Positions 37,976 through 47,359 are shown, counted from the stretch's first letter. The stretch: 64,000 bases of DNA from an uncultured Verrucomicrobia subdivision 3 bacterium (GCA_903835255.1 CAILMI010000013.1:1-64000), one strand, 5' to 3'. A program made the numbers and translations. The notes: generated by a model from the letters alone, not told the origin.

Positions 37976-38228
37976 CGGATCCTCCCCGACCCTCCGCCTT
38001 GGCAATCCTGATTCGCGGGGCGAGTGGGAGGACCTGCGCGAGAGCCGCCCGCCTCATTTAGCGGGTGAAAGTTTTAATTTCAATCTCGATTCCTGGGTTG
38101 GGATTAGGATGCAACGGCGACGCGTTGCTGCCTTCACTCCCTCTCTTCCATGAAATGGAGGAGAGGGCGGGGAGAGGAGGCACTTGACCGAGCCGAGAGA
38201 TGCTGACCCACTTTGGGAGTCGGGTTCA
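37976..38228 (+). repeat. Dispersed intergenic repeat family B, copy 1
   Basis: About 250 bp sharing blocks with 62073-62308 in the same orientation: CGCGGGGCGAG, CCTGCGCGAGAGC, GGATGCAACGGCGA, and TCTTCCATGAAATGGAGGAG, which forms a hairpin between CCCTCTCTTCCAT and ATGGAGGAGAGGG. It fills most of the 37893-38358 gap. No coding potential. Confidence 0.75.
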
Positions 38229-38358
38229 ATGCCGGCATGAATCCGGCTCAGCTCTTGCTCTTGGCGTCCTGGGCGCCTTGGTAGTTCATTCGGACTACAT
38301 GTGCCCGGTTTAAACAACCATTTCCATGAGAATAGATTCCTGCGACACTCGGGGCGCC

Positions 38359-38556
38359 ATGAATGAACCTGAAGATTCTTCCCCCGCACCTCAATACCGA
38401 TGGCCCTGGGTGGTGCTGGCGTTGTTCCTGCTGGGCGTGTTGCTGGCTGTGGTCTGGATGAGCTATGCCGTCCGGCGCGAACGGGAGCAGCGGAATTTCA
38501 GCGCGCCGCTGCCGGGCCAGGCTCCGGCGAGCCCGTCGCCGGCGGGGTCTCCTTAA
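38359..38556 (+). CDS. Possible small single-pass membrane protein
   Basis: 65 aa from the ATG at 38359 (an ATG at 38326 is also in frame). A polar start (MNEPEDSSPAPQYRWP) precedes one strong membrane helix, WVVLALFLLGVLLAVVWMSY, a basic stretch VRREREQR and a Pro/Ala tail. This order suggests an inner-membrane protein with a basic cytoplasmic face. The last 59 bases overlap the 3' end of the convergent sulfatase-fold gene. No family recognised and no partner gene, so it is uncertain. Confidence 0.5.
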   Translation: MNEPEDSSPAPQYRWPWVVLALFLLGVLLAVVWMSYAVRREREQRNFSAPLPGQAPASPSPAGSP

Positions 38557-39769
38557 TCGGTCGGCGTGCGCTTTCCTTCCGGGCGGCAGAGGAGCCTGTC
38601 CGTTCGCCGCACAGCCAGGACCACAGGGATGTCCCCGGGGATCCGACGCTCGGTTTCACCAGAGCAATCTGCAGAGCGGTCGGCGCCCAATCCACCGCGC
38701 GGCTCGGCTGATCACTGACCCGTCCGGCCGGGATTTTCCCGGGGCAACTGACCAGCAGCGGCACGCGCAGGTCATTGGAGGCGAGATTGCTCCTGAAAAA
38801 ATCCGGATTCACACCGCCCCCCGCCCGAGCCGGGCCGGCGCTTGAGAAAAAGACTATGGTGTTGCTGACCTGCTGATTCTTCTCCAGCTGTTCCACCAGC
38901 TTCCCGATATCCCCATCCAGACGGGCAATCATCGCCGCCCGATTTTTTTCCGGGGCCGGCCAGGCCTCACTCGAAAAGGGGGCATCGGTGGGCACCTGCA
39001 TGCCATTGCCGGTGCGCCGGGCCAGGGCGGCATTCGGTCGCGGCGTGGGATAATTCAGCAAGAGAAAAAATGGGCGATAACGGTTGGCAGACTCTGGGCG
39101 GTTGTTACTGATAAAATTCATGGCCGCCTTGGTGTAAAGGTCCGGGAGATATTGCCCCCGCTTGCCATCGACATTGGAATAGAGCATTTCTCGGCCGACG
39201 AAATCCTCAATTCGGTTATTGGTGGCATTGAGGAGACTCCGGGGCGCATACCGCCAGATGTAATCCACGTAATAATTTTCCGCGTCCGCAGCATCAAAAT
39301 AGCCGGCGAACTCGTCGAAGCCCCTGTCCCAGGGAGCGCTGCCGCTCGCCTCATTGCCCAGCTCCCATTGGCCGATCAAACCGGTGTGATAGCCGGACCG
39401 TTTCAGCTCCTGCGTCACGGTGACGATGCCAGGCTGCCGCTGTCCGGCCGGGGCCATTTCCTGCCCAAACAACAGCACGGCCTGCGCAGACGAACCAGCG
39501 CCGGCTCCCGTAGCATACCGGGTGAAGCGCGCCCCCCCGGCAGCCAGACGATCCAGGTTTGGCGTCGCGTATTTCGTCTGGCCATAACAGCTCAAATCGC
39601 CGTAGCCCAGACTGTCCGCCACAATCCACAGGATGTTCGGGCGGCGCGGGACCGCCGGCGTCGCGGCCGGGGCGACGTTGGTGAAGAGGGCGGAGAGACT
39701 TTCGGCGCGAATGCCCCCGGCAATTCCCGAAAAGGCTGCCAGCAGAATCAATAGAGAATGGCGTTTCAT
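38498..39769 (-). CDS. Sulfatase-fold protein lacking catalytic residues (pseudosulfatase)
   Basis: 423 aa from the ATG at 39769, which gives a signal peptide (MKRHSLLILLAAFSG); the longer frame adds 25 non-signal residues. The alkaline-phosphatase/sulfatase fold is clear: RRPNILWIVADSLGYGDLSC, TPNLDRLAAGGARFTRY, LKRSGYHTGLIGQWELG, PWDRGFDEFAGYF, VPLLVSCPGKIPAG. The active site is lost: metal ligand DD is DS (52-53), the formylglycine motif CxPxR is GSSAQ (92-96), GKWHLG is GQWELG (133-138), and TSDNG near 340 is SSAGP. A non-catalytic, perhaps carbohydrate-binding role is likely. No anaerobic sulfatase-maturating enzyme or formylglycine-generating enzyme is nearby. Confidence 0.85.
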   Translation of the reverse strand: MKRHSLLILLAAFSGIAGGIRAESLSALFTNVAPAATPAVPRRPNILWIVADSLGYGDLSCYGQTKYATPNLDRLAAGGARFTRYATGAGAGSSAQAVLLFGQEMAPAGQRQPGIVTVTQELKRSGYHTGLIGQWELGNEASGSAPWDRGFDEFAGYFDAADAENYYVDYIWRYAPRSLLNATNNRIEDFVGREMLYSNVDGKRGQYLPDLYTKAAMNFISNNRPESANRYRPFFLLLNYPTPRPNAALARRTGNGMQVPTDAPFSSEAWPAPEKNRAAMIARLDGDIGKLVEQLEKNQQVSNTIVFFSSAGPARAGGGVNPDFFRSNLASNDLRVPLLVSCPGKIPAGRVSDQPSRAVDWAPTALQIALVKPSVGSPGTSLWSWLCGERTGSSAARKESARRPIKETPPATGSPEPGPAAAR

Positions 39770-39906
39770 TGTACGGTTGGATTCTGGGAAGGCGGGCACG
39801 TTCAATGCAATTCTTTTATCAGGGAATCGAAACCGCCCAATCACAGATGAATGGAACAGCGCGCCCCTCCTCCCGCCTTTATTTCCAGAGATTCCACAGC
39901 GAGCTT

Positions 39907-41193
39907 TTAGGTTTCATTGCGTTTGCCAAACTCCGGCTCCAGCGGAATTTTAGCAGCGACAATGAAGCTTGGAATGGTTGCTACCAAAACCCACACGAAA
40001 AAATGCCGGTACCCCAGATGCTCCTGTAGCCAGCCGCTCCACATCCCCGGCAGCATCATGCCCAGCGCCATGAAGCCGGTACAGATGGCGTAATGCGCCG
40101 TTGGATGCGGACCGCGCGCCATGCGGATCATATAGAGGATGAAAGCCGTAAATCCAAAGCCGTAGCCGAACTGCTCAACGGCGATGGCCAAGCCGATGGC
40201 GGCTAGGTTTTCGGGCTGAGCATAGGCCAGCCAGATGAAGACCGCGTCGGGCAAATGAATTGCGAACAGCATGGGCCAGAGCCAGGATTTCAGGCCGTGC
40301 CGCGCCACCGCAAAGCCCCCAAGCAGAGCACCGACGATGAATACGGCGACCCCGGTAGTGCCATAGATCAGGCCCAGCTGGTCATTGGTAACGCCTAGGC
40401 CGCCCGCGGCGCGGGGGTCGAGCAGAAACGGCTGCACCAGCTTCACTAGCTGCGCCTCCCCCAGCCGGTAAAGCAGTAGGAACGAAAGCATCCAGCCAAT
40501 TCCCGGCTTTTGAAAAAAAGTGCCGAAGGTCTTCAGGAATTCCGCGCCGAAGGTCCCTGCAACAACCGCCCCGGCGGCGCGGTCGGACGCAGGGCGCGGC
40601 AACATCCACCCGTGATACAGCCCGAAGCACAGATAGACTCCGGCCAGAAGGGCAAAACAGGACGACCAGGCGGTCGCGTAACTTCCCGTGCGCTGGTGGA
40701 GCTCCCCCGCCAGGATCACCAGACCACCCTGCGCCGCAATCGTTGCCACCCGGTAAAAAAGGCTCCGGATGCCGACGAAAAACGACTGCTCGCGCTCTGT
40801 GGTCGCCAGCATATAAAAACCGTCCGCGGCGATGTCGTGGGTGGCCGAGCTGAAGGAGAGCAGCCAAAAAAAAGCCAGCGTGAGCTGGAAAAAATGCGGT
40901 CCCGGAATTGTCAGCGCCACGCCGGCCAGCCCCGCACCGAGGAGCAGCTGCATGGCCCAGATCCATTGGCGCCGGGTCCGGAAGAGATCCACCAGCGGAC
41001 TCCACAGCGGCTTGAGGACCCAGGGCAGATAAAGCCACCCGGTGTAAAACGCGATGGCGGCATTGGACACGCCCAGGTTTTTGTAGAGCACTACCGACAC
41101 CGATGCCACCAGCACATTCGGCAATCCCTCCGCCATATAAAGCGTGGGAATCCAGGACCACGGGCTGCGGGCAACAGGTTGGCGGGCGGTCAT
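39907..41193 (-). CDS. AmpG-like MFS permease
   Basis: 428 aa from the ATG at 41193; the frame is open to 41538, but that part overlaps the divergent DUF554 gene and is not coding. About twelve helices, starting SPWSWIPTLYMAEGLPNVLV, with SATHDIAADGFYMLATTERE and QLVKLVQPFLLDPRAAGGLG. These are AmpG/RhtX-type features. AmpG imports anhydro-muropeptides for cell-wall recycling. The homology is to the family at large; substrate could also be a siderophore-like compound. Confidence 0.82.
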   Translation of the reverse strand: MTARQPVARSPWSWIPTLYMAEGLPNVLVASVSVVLYKNLGVSNAAIAFYTGWLYLPWVLKPLWSPLVDLFRTRRQWIWAMQLLLGAGLAGVALTIPGPHFFQLTLAFFWLLSFSSATHDIAADGFYMLATTEREQSFFVGIRSLFYRVATIAAQGGLVILAGELHQRTGSYATAWSSCFALLAGVYLCFGLYHGWMLPRPASDRAAGAVVAGTFGAEFLKTFGTFFQKPGIGWMLSFLLLYRLGEAQLVKLVQPFLLDPRAAGGLGVTNDQLGLIYGTTGVAVFIVGALLGGFAVARHGLKSWLWPMLFAIHLPDAVFIWLAYAQPENLAAIGLAIAVEQFGYGFGFTAFILYMIRMARGPHPTAHYAICTGFMALGMMLPGMWSGWLQEHLGYRHFFVWVLVATIPSFIVAAKIPLEPEFGKRNET

Positions 41194-41275
41194 CGGCCCC
41201 AGATTACAGACTTTGCGGGCGGGCGCAAAAAAATTCCAGCTTGGCAGCAGGGTCTCGCACTGGTTGAGTGACGGG

Positions 41276-41998
41276 ATGACCGGCGCATTTCTCAATGCCT
41301 GTGGAATCCTGATCGGCGCGCTTTTCGGGCTCGCGCAACGCGCTCCCCTGTCCGCGTCCACCCAGCATTTTTTCCGGCGCGCGCTCGGAGCGGCGGCGGC
41401 TTTTCTCGGCCTGCGGCTGGTCTGGCTGCACGTCAACGGCACGTTCTGGCCCTGCGCGAAGCAACTGCTCATCGCCTTGCTGTCCCTCACCCTCGGCAAC
41501 TGGGCCGGACGGCTGCTGCGCCTGCAAAAAAACTCCAACCGCCTGGGGCGATTCGCCAGCCGGGCGATTACCTCCGCGCAGACCGGCGCAGCGCCTCATT
41601 CAGGGCAGGGCTTCGTTGCCTGTGCGATTTTGTTCTGCGCTGCGCCGTTGGGACTGCTCGGGGCGGTGACCGAGGGCGTGTCCGGGGATTATTATCTATT
41701 CGCGGCCAAAGCCGTGATGGACGGGCTAGCGATGACCGGCTTCGTCAAAATGGTGGGATGGCCTGCCGCGCTTTCGGCGTTTCCGGCGTACGCCCTTCTC
41801 GGCGGGCTGACGCTGGCCTGCCACGCCTGTGGAAAACCGCTGCTCGAGGCGCCTGGACTGATGGATTCCGTTAACACCGTCGCCGGCTTGATTACCTGCA
41901 CCATCGCATTGGTGATCCTAGAGGCCCGCAAGGTCGAGCTGACTAATTATCTGCCCGCCCTGGCCATCGCCCCCCTCCTTACCTGGCTGACGCGCTGA
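41276..41998 (+). CDS. DUF554 membrane protein
   Basis: 240 aa from the ATG at 41276, or from a TTG at 41264. Seven or so membrane helices with the DUF554 pattern: TGAFLNACGILIGALFGL at the start, LLSLTLGNWAGRLL, ILFCAAPLGLLGAVTEG, FAAKAVMDGLAMTGF, and GLMDSVNTVAGLI near the end. The family is of unknown function, thought to be a transporter. Divergent from the AmpG-like gene with an 82-base gap, and followed by a strong palindrome with T-run. Confidence 0.9.
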   Translation: MTGAFLNACGILIGALFGLAQRAPLSASTQHFFRRALGAAAAFLGLRLVWLHVNGTFWPCAKQLLIALLSLTLGNWAGRLLRLQKNSNRLGRFASRAITSAQTGAAPHSGQGFVACAILFCAAPLGLLGAVTEGVSGDYYLFAAKAVMDGLAMTGFVKMVGWPAALSAFPAYALLGGLTLACHACGKPLLEAPGLMDSVNTVAGLITCTIALVILEARKVELTNYLPALAIAPLLTWLTR

Positions 41999-42102
41999 TC
42001 CCGAGTTCAAAAATGGGGCCTCACCAAAAATAACGAAGAGGCGGGAACTCGAGGGAGATCACGGCGGGCGCGCCACCCACGCCAAATCAAGCCCGGAGGA
42101 CC

Positions 42103-42150
42103 CGGTCCATTTTATGTTGCATATGCAACATAAAGTGGACCGTCTTTTTT
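42103..42150 (+). terminator. Forty-base palindrome followed by a T-run
   Basis: CGGTCCATTTTATGTTGCAT is followed directly by its reverse complement with one mismatch (42103-42142), then TCTTTTTTT. It lies 105 bases after the DUF554 stop and 55 before the end of the convergent Hsp70 gene. The T-run is on the plus strand, so it ends the DUF554 transcript. The length and A/T-rich centre are unusual for a terminator. Confidence 0.75.
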
Positions 42151-42196
42151 TAGAGGCGGGATGGGGGCAACAGACGGATAGCGGCTGAATTTTTCC

Positions 42197-44110
42197 TCAC
42201 TGAATCAAACCGCGCTTGCGCAGCATCGCCTCCATCGCCCGGTCCATCAGCAGTTCCGCCAGCGGCCGGGTGATCTCGTCTAGGGCCGCCACCGCCGCCT
42301 GCAGCGCTTTCAGGTCCCCCGCGCCGGTCTGAGGATTTTCCAAGGCTAAAACCGATTCCACGGCGCCCGCGGCGGCCTCAATATTCCCGCGTTCTTCCGC
42401 CTCCATTTCACCAGCGGACTGGACCAGCGCATTTTTCGTCGCTGCCAGGGTGTCCCGCGCCTTCAGCTTTGCCTCCACCCAGCGCCGCACCGCCAGATCC
42501 TCAAAGGCGTGCTCCACGGATTCCTCGACCATCCGCTGCACCGCCGCGTCATCAACGTCCACAGCGGACTTCATCGGCACGACTTTTTCGCGGCCGGTCC
42601 GGGTGTCGCGGGCGAGGACCTGCAGGATTCCATTGGCATCGATCTCAAACTGAACCCCCACGCGCGGCACCCCGCGCGGGGCAGCCTCGAACTCCACGGT
42701 GAACCGTCCCAGGCTCCAGTTGTCCTTTGCACGCTCGCGTTCGCCCTGCAGAACATGGATGAGCATGTCGCGCTGATTGTCCATCGCCGTCGTGAACAGT
42801 TCGCCCGCCTTGAGCGGGATGGTCGAATTGCGCGGGATAAGCACGTTCATTAAGCCGCCAAAAGTTTCTAGGCCCAGCGACAGGGGCGTCACATCCAGCA
42901 GCAGCACGTTTTTGAAACCGCCAGATAAAATCTCCGCCTGGATCGCCGCACCCAACGCCACGGCCTCGTCAGGATTCTGCGAGGTGTTGAGCTGCGGTCC
43001 GCCGGCTTTGTGGAAATCCCGGCCCAGGCGCAAGCTACCCCGCGTCTCCTCAAAATCCGCGCATCCGAACAGCTCCCCTACAAACCGGCGCACCAGCGGC
43101 ATGCGGGTCTGACCGCCCACCAGGATGATCTGGTCCAGATCCTTTACCTCCAGCGCCGCGTCTGCCAGCGCGCGGAGGCAATGCGGGCGCGTCCGGGCGA
43201 TGATGTCGCGCGTCAGATCCTCCAGCACGGCCCGCGTGAGCCGGTGATGAAAGGAAACGCCCGGAGCCAAAAACGGCAGAGAGATGTTCGCCTCCGTTTC
43301 AGTGGATAGCGAAATTTTTGCCTGCTCCGCCGCCTCGCGGAGCCGGGACAACCCCTGGGCATCCGGCGCGGCGGCGGCGGGATGGTCGGCCTGCAGTTTC
43401 TCCACCAGAAAGTCCACCAGCCGCCGGTCCAGATCATCGCCGCCGAGCCGCGTGTTTCCATTGGTGGACAGCACCTGAAAAACGCCTCCGCTCAATTCCA
43501 GAATCGAGAGGTCGAAGGTGCCCCCGCCCAGATCATAGACGGCGACCCGGGATTTCTCCCCCAGCTTGTCCAGCCCATAGGCCAGCGCGGCGGCGGTCGG
43601 CTCGTTGAGGATGCGCTCCACGCTGAGGCCCGCCAGCTCGCCCGCGCGCTTGGTGGCATTGCGCTGCGCATCGTTGAAATAAGCCGGCACCGTGATGACG
43701 GCGCGCGTGACGGGTTCGCCAAAATAATCCTCCGCATCGCGCTTGAGCTTCCCGAGCACCTCGGCGGAGACCTCCTCCGGGGTGAAATGGCGGCCATGAA
43801 TGGGAATGGTGACAGCACCGGCGGCGTCGCCCTGAACGGGATACGTCACAAGCATTTCTTCCCGGGCGATATCGGCGCCGCGCCGGCCCATGAAACGCTT
43901 CACGGAATAGACCGTCTCCGCCGGCTTCAAAAGCCGCACACGATTGGCCTCTTGTCCCACCAGCGCGGGTGCGTCGGCGGCCGCCCAATGGACGACCGAG
44001 GGCGTGAGTCGCCGCCCGTGGCTGTCCGCGATGACCAGCGGGATGCCTGAATCCACGGTGGCAACCAGGGAGTTGGTGGTGCCGAGATCGATGCCGACAA
44101 TTTTGCTCAT
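42197..44110 (-). CDS. Hsp70 family chaperone (DnaK-like)
   Basis: 637 aa from the ATG at 44110. The ATPase domain has [54 protein letters not shown], and [15 protein letters not shown]; the substrate-binding domain has [18 protein letters not shown] roughly 25-residue insert ([20 protein letters not shown]) lies just before [11 protein letters not shown]. The usual EEVD-like or Ala/Glu-rich DnaK tail is absent; it ends LRKRGLIQ. With no dnaJ, grpE or hsc operon beside it, it looks like a second, specialised Hsp70 rather than the main DnaK. Confidence 0.93.
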   Translation of the reverse strand: MSKIVGIDLGTTNSLVATVDSGIPLVIADSHGRRLTPSVVHWAAADAPALVGQEANRVRLLKPAETVYSVKRFMGRRGADIAREEMLVTYPVQGDAAGAVTIPIHGRHFTPEEVSAEVLGKLKRDAEDYFGEPVTRAVITVPAYFNDAQRNATKRAGELAGLSVERILNEPTAAALAYGLDKLGEKSRVAVYDLGGGTFDLSILELSGGVFQVLSTNGNTRLGGDDLDRRLVDFLVEKLQADHPAAAAPDAQGLSRLREAAEQAKISLSTETEANISLPFLAPGVSFHHRLTRAVLEDLTRDIIARTRPHCLRALADAALEVKDLDQIILVGGQTRMPLVRRFVGELFGCADFEETRGSLRLGRDFHKAGGPQLNTSQNPDEAVALGAAIQAEILSGGFKNVLLLDVTPLSLGLETFGGLMNVLIPRNSTIPLKAGELFTTAMDNQRDMLIHVLQGERERAKDNWSLGRFTVEFEAAPRGVPRVGVQFEIDANGILQVLARDTRTGREKVVPMKSAVDVDDAAVQRMVEESVEHAFEDLAVRRWVEAKLKARDTLAATKNALVQSAGEMEAEERGNIEAAAGAVESVLALENPQTGAGDLKALQAAVAALDEITRPLAELLMDRAMEAMLRKRGLIQ

Positions 44111-44294
44111 GTGCGGCGGACAATTTAACTGCAAATCCGCCCTGATAAACGCTAATTTTTCAATTTCGGAAAATGAGGCTTAAGATCCTAAGGCGGCGAA
44201 GGGATGAGGGATGATCTAAAACCGGGATCCGGCCGATTTCTGGAGCGGGTCATATGATTTCAAAATGACCCTCTGTTCATTCATCGTTAAGCCG

Positions 44295-45404
44295 TCACTT
44301 TTTGCAGCTGTTACCGAGCATGGTTTTGAGATCTTCCTGAACAGGCTGTGGTCGGGTATTCTGAATGTTGGCGGCCTGGATGGCGATCCCGGCGAAACGA
44401 TCAATTTCATCCGGGTTCAGCTGGACGCGACCGATCAATTTCTCGAGGGTCAGAGCCAGGCTATCGATGTTGGCTTGGCCGAGGGCGCTGAGAAGAGTGC
44501 TGATTTCTTGCGGCCGAGCGGGGGTCAGGTAGCGGAGATAGGCGGCCATTAGCACGCCATTGGCCTTCCCGTGATCGACTTCCTTGAAATAGGTCAGAGA
44601 GTAGCCCATGGCGTGGACGGCCGTGGTGCCGGATTGGGATATGACAATGCCCGCCAGCATGGAAGCGTAGAGCAGGGTTTCCCGCCCAGCCAGGTCCAAA
44701 GTCTGGCCGGCGGCCAAGGCGCTCAGCTGAGGACCGAGCAGGCGCAGGCTTTCCAGGGCAAAGCTTTGGCCGGGCGGAGTGGCGCGGACGGCCAGATAGC
44801 CTTCGATCGCGTGACTCATGGCGTCAACCGCGGTGGCGGCGGTGATTTTAAGGGGCAGATCCAGGGTATAGCGGCCATCGAGGAAAGCCAACTTGGGATA
44901 GACCTGCTCGCTCGTGAGGAAGCTTTTCGTTTTTAACGTGTTGTTGGTCAGGATCGCGTAGGGGGTGACCTCGCTGCCGGTGCCTGCCGTGGTGGGAACG
45001 ACAGCCAGAGGCAGCACTTTCACAAAACGGCGCTGACTCAGAAGAACTTCGTCGCTCACCGCAACTTCACCGGCGGCGAGAACGGCCACGGCTTTGGCCG
45101 CATCCATCGGCGAACCGCCCCCCAAAGCGATAATGCAATCGGCGCCAAAGTCCCGGGCCGCAGCGGCAGCCAGGCGCACCTCTTCCAGGGTTGGGTTGGG
45201 GCCGACTTGATTCCAGTGCTGCCAACGAATCCCTTCCTTATCGAGAGCGGCGCACATATCCGCCAGAGAGCCGTTGGCCGCCGCGGAATATTTGCCCGTC
45301 ATTAGGAAGGCCCGCTGCCCCAAACTGCAGAGATACTGACTATGTTCTGCAACGCAGCCCGCACCAACCAAAACACGCGTGGGCATGTAGTAAGTAAATT
45401 TCAT
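44295..45404 (-). CDS. Iron-containing alcohol dehydrogenase
   Basis: 369 aa, type III alcohol dehydrogenase. NAD-binding GGGSPMDAAKAVAVLA lies near residues 95-110, VPTTAGTGSEVTPYAI near 136-151, and the metal site region DAMSHAIEGYLA near 194-205 and HAMGYSL/DHGKANGVLM near 263-285. The metal is usually Fe(II), sometimes Zn. Probably reduces an aldehyde or oxidises a short alcohol; substrate unknown. Monocistronic. Confidence 0.95.
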   Translation of the reverse strand: MKFTYYMPTRVLVGAGCVAEHSQYLCSLGQRAFLMTGKYSAAANGSLADMCAALDKEGIRWQHWNQVGPNPTLEEVRLAAAAARDFGADCIIALGGGSPMDAAKAVAVLAAGEVAVSDEVLLSQRRFVKVLPLAVVPTTAGTGSEVTPYAILTNNTLKTKSFLTSEQVYPKLAFLDGRYTLDLPLKITAATAVDAMSHAIEGYLAVRATPPGQSFALESLRLLGPQLSALAAGQTLDLAGRETLLYASMLAGIVISQSGTTAVHAMGYSLTYFKEVDHGKANGVLMAAYLRYLTPARPQEISTLLSALGQANIDSLALTLEKLIGRVQLNPDEIDRFAGIAIQAANIQNTRPQPVQEDLKTMLGNSCKK

Positions 45405-45740
45405 AACGCTCTTTGTTTCAGACGATGTCTCCGAACGGATAAGGGGGTTACTTTCAAAAATCCCCCGTTTTGGAAAATGAGGTTTTAAATTGATTAATCT
45501 GCTAATTTTTTACGCTTTTTTGAAGCGGCGCAAGGCTTTTCACCCATTTTGAAAATACGCGCCCTACGACAATCCCCATCGGTTGGGATGACCGGTGAGC
45601 GGCAGGAGGGACGGCCGCCGCTGTATTTTCAATACAGGCTCTTAAAGCCATTTCCCGAGCCAGCCTCCGCAGCCAGATTTAAAAAGGATTCTTCCAATGC
45701 CAGACCCTACACCCCCTAATTCCGGTCGCCACCGCAGAAG
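45405..45740. other. Intergenic region without a gene
   Basis: No reading frame here looks coding. It contains an AT-rich stretch at 45480-45530, suitable as promoter for the minus-strand dehydrogenase gene, and short inverted repeats such as CTGTATTTTCAATACAG near 45621-45637. None is followed by a clear T-run. Confidence 0.6.
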
Positions 45741-46220
45741 TCAGGGGCGCAAATCAGCATGAGGTTTGGCCAGATTTTCTGGGGCAGGGGCGGCGATCGC
45801 GGTGGCCTGCCCTTTTACTCCGGCGTAAAAAACAATCAGCTCGACCGGCTGGTCTCCCGTCTTGCCATGGTGCACGGCATGGACCATTTCCGGAAGCACA
45901 TCCCCTGCCTTGAGAGTCCGATGCCGGCTGCCATCCGCGTTTTCCACCTCCAGAGTCCCGCTCACCACGTAGGCCGCATTCGGCATGGGATGGGTATGCC
46001 AGGGAAGCGTCGTGTGAGCGGGGATAATGAATTTTAAGACGGTGATTTCAGGCTGTCCGGCGGGATAGGCGGCGTAACGAACCCCGTCCCAGGATTTTTC
46101 TGTCTTGAGCAGAACGGTGGACACCGCGCTTTCCGGATTGACGACGACCGGTTGCGATGACGCGGCGGACACCAGCGCCACCATACTCGCCACATACAGG
46201 ATAACTTTTAGTTTTTTCAT
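45741..46220 (-). CDS. Secreted cupin-domain protein
   Basis: 159 aa. Signal peptide KLKVILYVASMVALVSAA, then a single cupin barrel. Motif 1 is PWHTHPMPNAAYVVSGTLEVE with the two metal-binding His but without the usual Glu; motif 2 is AGDVLPEMVHAVHHGK with the third His. Periplasmic cupins of this type bind a divalent metal; some are dioxygenases or isomerases. Function cannot be fixed. Monocistronic. Confidence 0.88.
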   Translation of the reverse strand: MKKLKVILYVASMVALVSAASSQPVVVNPESAVSTVLLKTEKSWDGVRYAAYPAGQPEITVLKFIIPAHTTLPWHTHPMPNAAYVVSGTLEVENADGSRHRTLKAGDVLPEMVHAVHHGKTGDQPVELIVFYAGVKGQATAIAAPAPENLAKPHADLRP

Positions 46221-46389
46221 ATGTGAAAAACGCTAGGAATTTCAGGGCGCAAAAGCGAGTTTTTAGATTTCAGGCACCGGAAAAAATGACGTATCGAACC
46301 CCTTTGAAAGGGGTCACGACCTGAAGTTTTCCGGGAACAGACCGCCGGCGTCGATATTTTCTTTGCGTTCCGGTGGTCCTTTGCGGTTA

Positions 46390-47040
46390 ATGAGTCACAT
46401 GAACTGCATCGTGACCGCGGGGCCCACCTATGAACCGCTCGACGACGTGCGCCGGCTCACCAACTTTTCCACGGGCCGGCTGGGCACGGAACTCGCCAAT
46501 CATCTCGCGTCGCGCGGGCACCGGGTGACCCTGCTGATCGGCGAGTCCGCCACCTGGGCGGGCGAACGCCGGGCGCAGGCGGTTAAAACCTTCACCACCA
46601 CGGCGGATTTGCGGGCGAAGCTGAAAGCGTTTTCCGGCAGGAACGTGGACGCCGTCTTCCATGCGGCGGCGGTAAGCGATTTTGGATTCGGGAAACTGTT
46701 CGCGCCGAATGCCGCGGGCGACTTCGTGGCGCTCCGGGCTGCCCGGAAAATCCCCACGCGGCGGGGGGGGCTGCGGGTGGAGCTGGTGCCCACGCCCAAG
46801 ATCATCGCGGACCTGCGGCGCTGGTTTCCAAAAACGAAAATCATCGGGTGGAAGTTTGAGGCGGACGGGCGACGGGCGGGGGCGCTGCGCGCCGCGCTGA
46901 AACAAATCGCCGCGTGCGCGACGGATTATTGCGTGGCGAACGGGCCGGCCTACGGCAAGGGATTCGGGCTGGTTTCTGCCGAAGGCCAGAAGCATTTTAC
47001 CAACGCGCGGACCCTGTTCACCGCTTTGGAAAAACTTTAA
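46390..47040 (+). CDS. Stand-alone phosphopantothenate-cysteine ligase domain (CoaB/DFP-like)
   Basis: 216 aa from the ATG at 46390 (ATG 46399 is three codons later). NCIVTAGPTYEPLDDVRRLTNFSTGRLG is the CoaB start, followed by VTLLIGES, DAVFHAAAVSDF and TKIIGWKFEAD. In most bacteria CoaB is fused behind the CoaC decarboxylase in one Dfp protein; here only the ligase-type domain is present and no CoaC is in the window. It would join phosphopantothenate and cysteine in CoA synthesis. The usual KxKK motif region is weak, so a related role is possible. Confidence 0.82.
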   Translation: MSHMNCIVTAGPTYEPLDDVRRLTNFSTGRLGTELANHLASRGHRVTLLIGESATWAGERRAQAVKTFTTTADLRAKLKAFSGRNVDAVFHAAAVSDFGFGKLFAPNAAGDFVALRAARKIPTRRGGLRVELVPTPKIIADLRRWFPKTKIIGWKFEADGRRAGALRAALKQIAACATDYCVANGPAYGKGFGLVSAEGQKHFTNARTLFTALEKL

Positions 47041-47359
47041 CAGCTCCGGAAGCAAACGATTTGCAAAGACGGCTGCATCGATTTCAGATAAAAATGGCAG
47101 CCGATTTTGCCCATTCCCACACCCAACAGCTTGCCGAACTTTCCAATCTTATCGGCGAGGTGACCCACACCGATCCCGCAGTGGCGCTGCCAGGCCATAC
47201 GCGTTTCAGTCGTTTACAAATGGCCGCGCCCCGATTGTAAAGCGGTACCGGCTGTTCGTATTTCCAATCTCCAGAATCGGCCCGGGCGGGCTGCTTGAAA
47301 CCATTCCAATTGAATGCGTGCACCAACTTTTACAGGACCCCAGTCGGTGCCGACACCCT
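47041..47359. other. Intergenic region without a supported gene
   Basis: A minus-strand frame of 80 codons (47084-47326) and the end of a plus-strand frame pass through, but neither has a ribosome binding site, a known motif or a plausible composition. The region separates the convergent CoaB-like and hisF genes. No clear terminator hairpin was found. Confidence 0.5.

Noticed and set aside
43382-44050. 222-residue plus-strand frame
   Set aside because: Antisense to the Hsp70 gene; no independent support.
44247-44271. GGGTCAT ... ATGACCC inverted repeat after the Fe-alcohol dehydrogenase gene
   Set aside because: The spacer is as long as the arms combined and no T-run follows; too weak to call a terminator.
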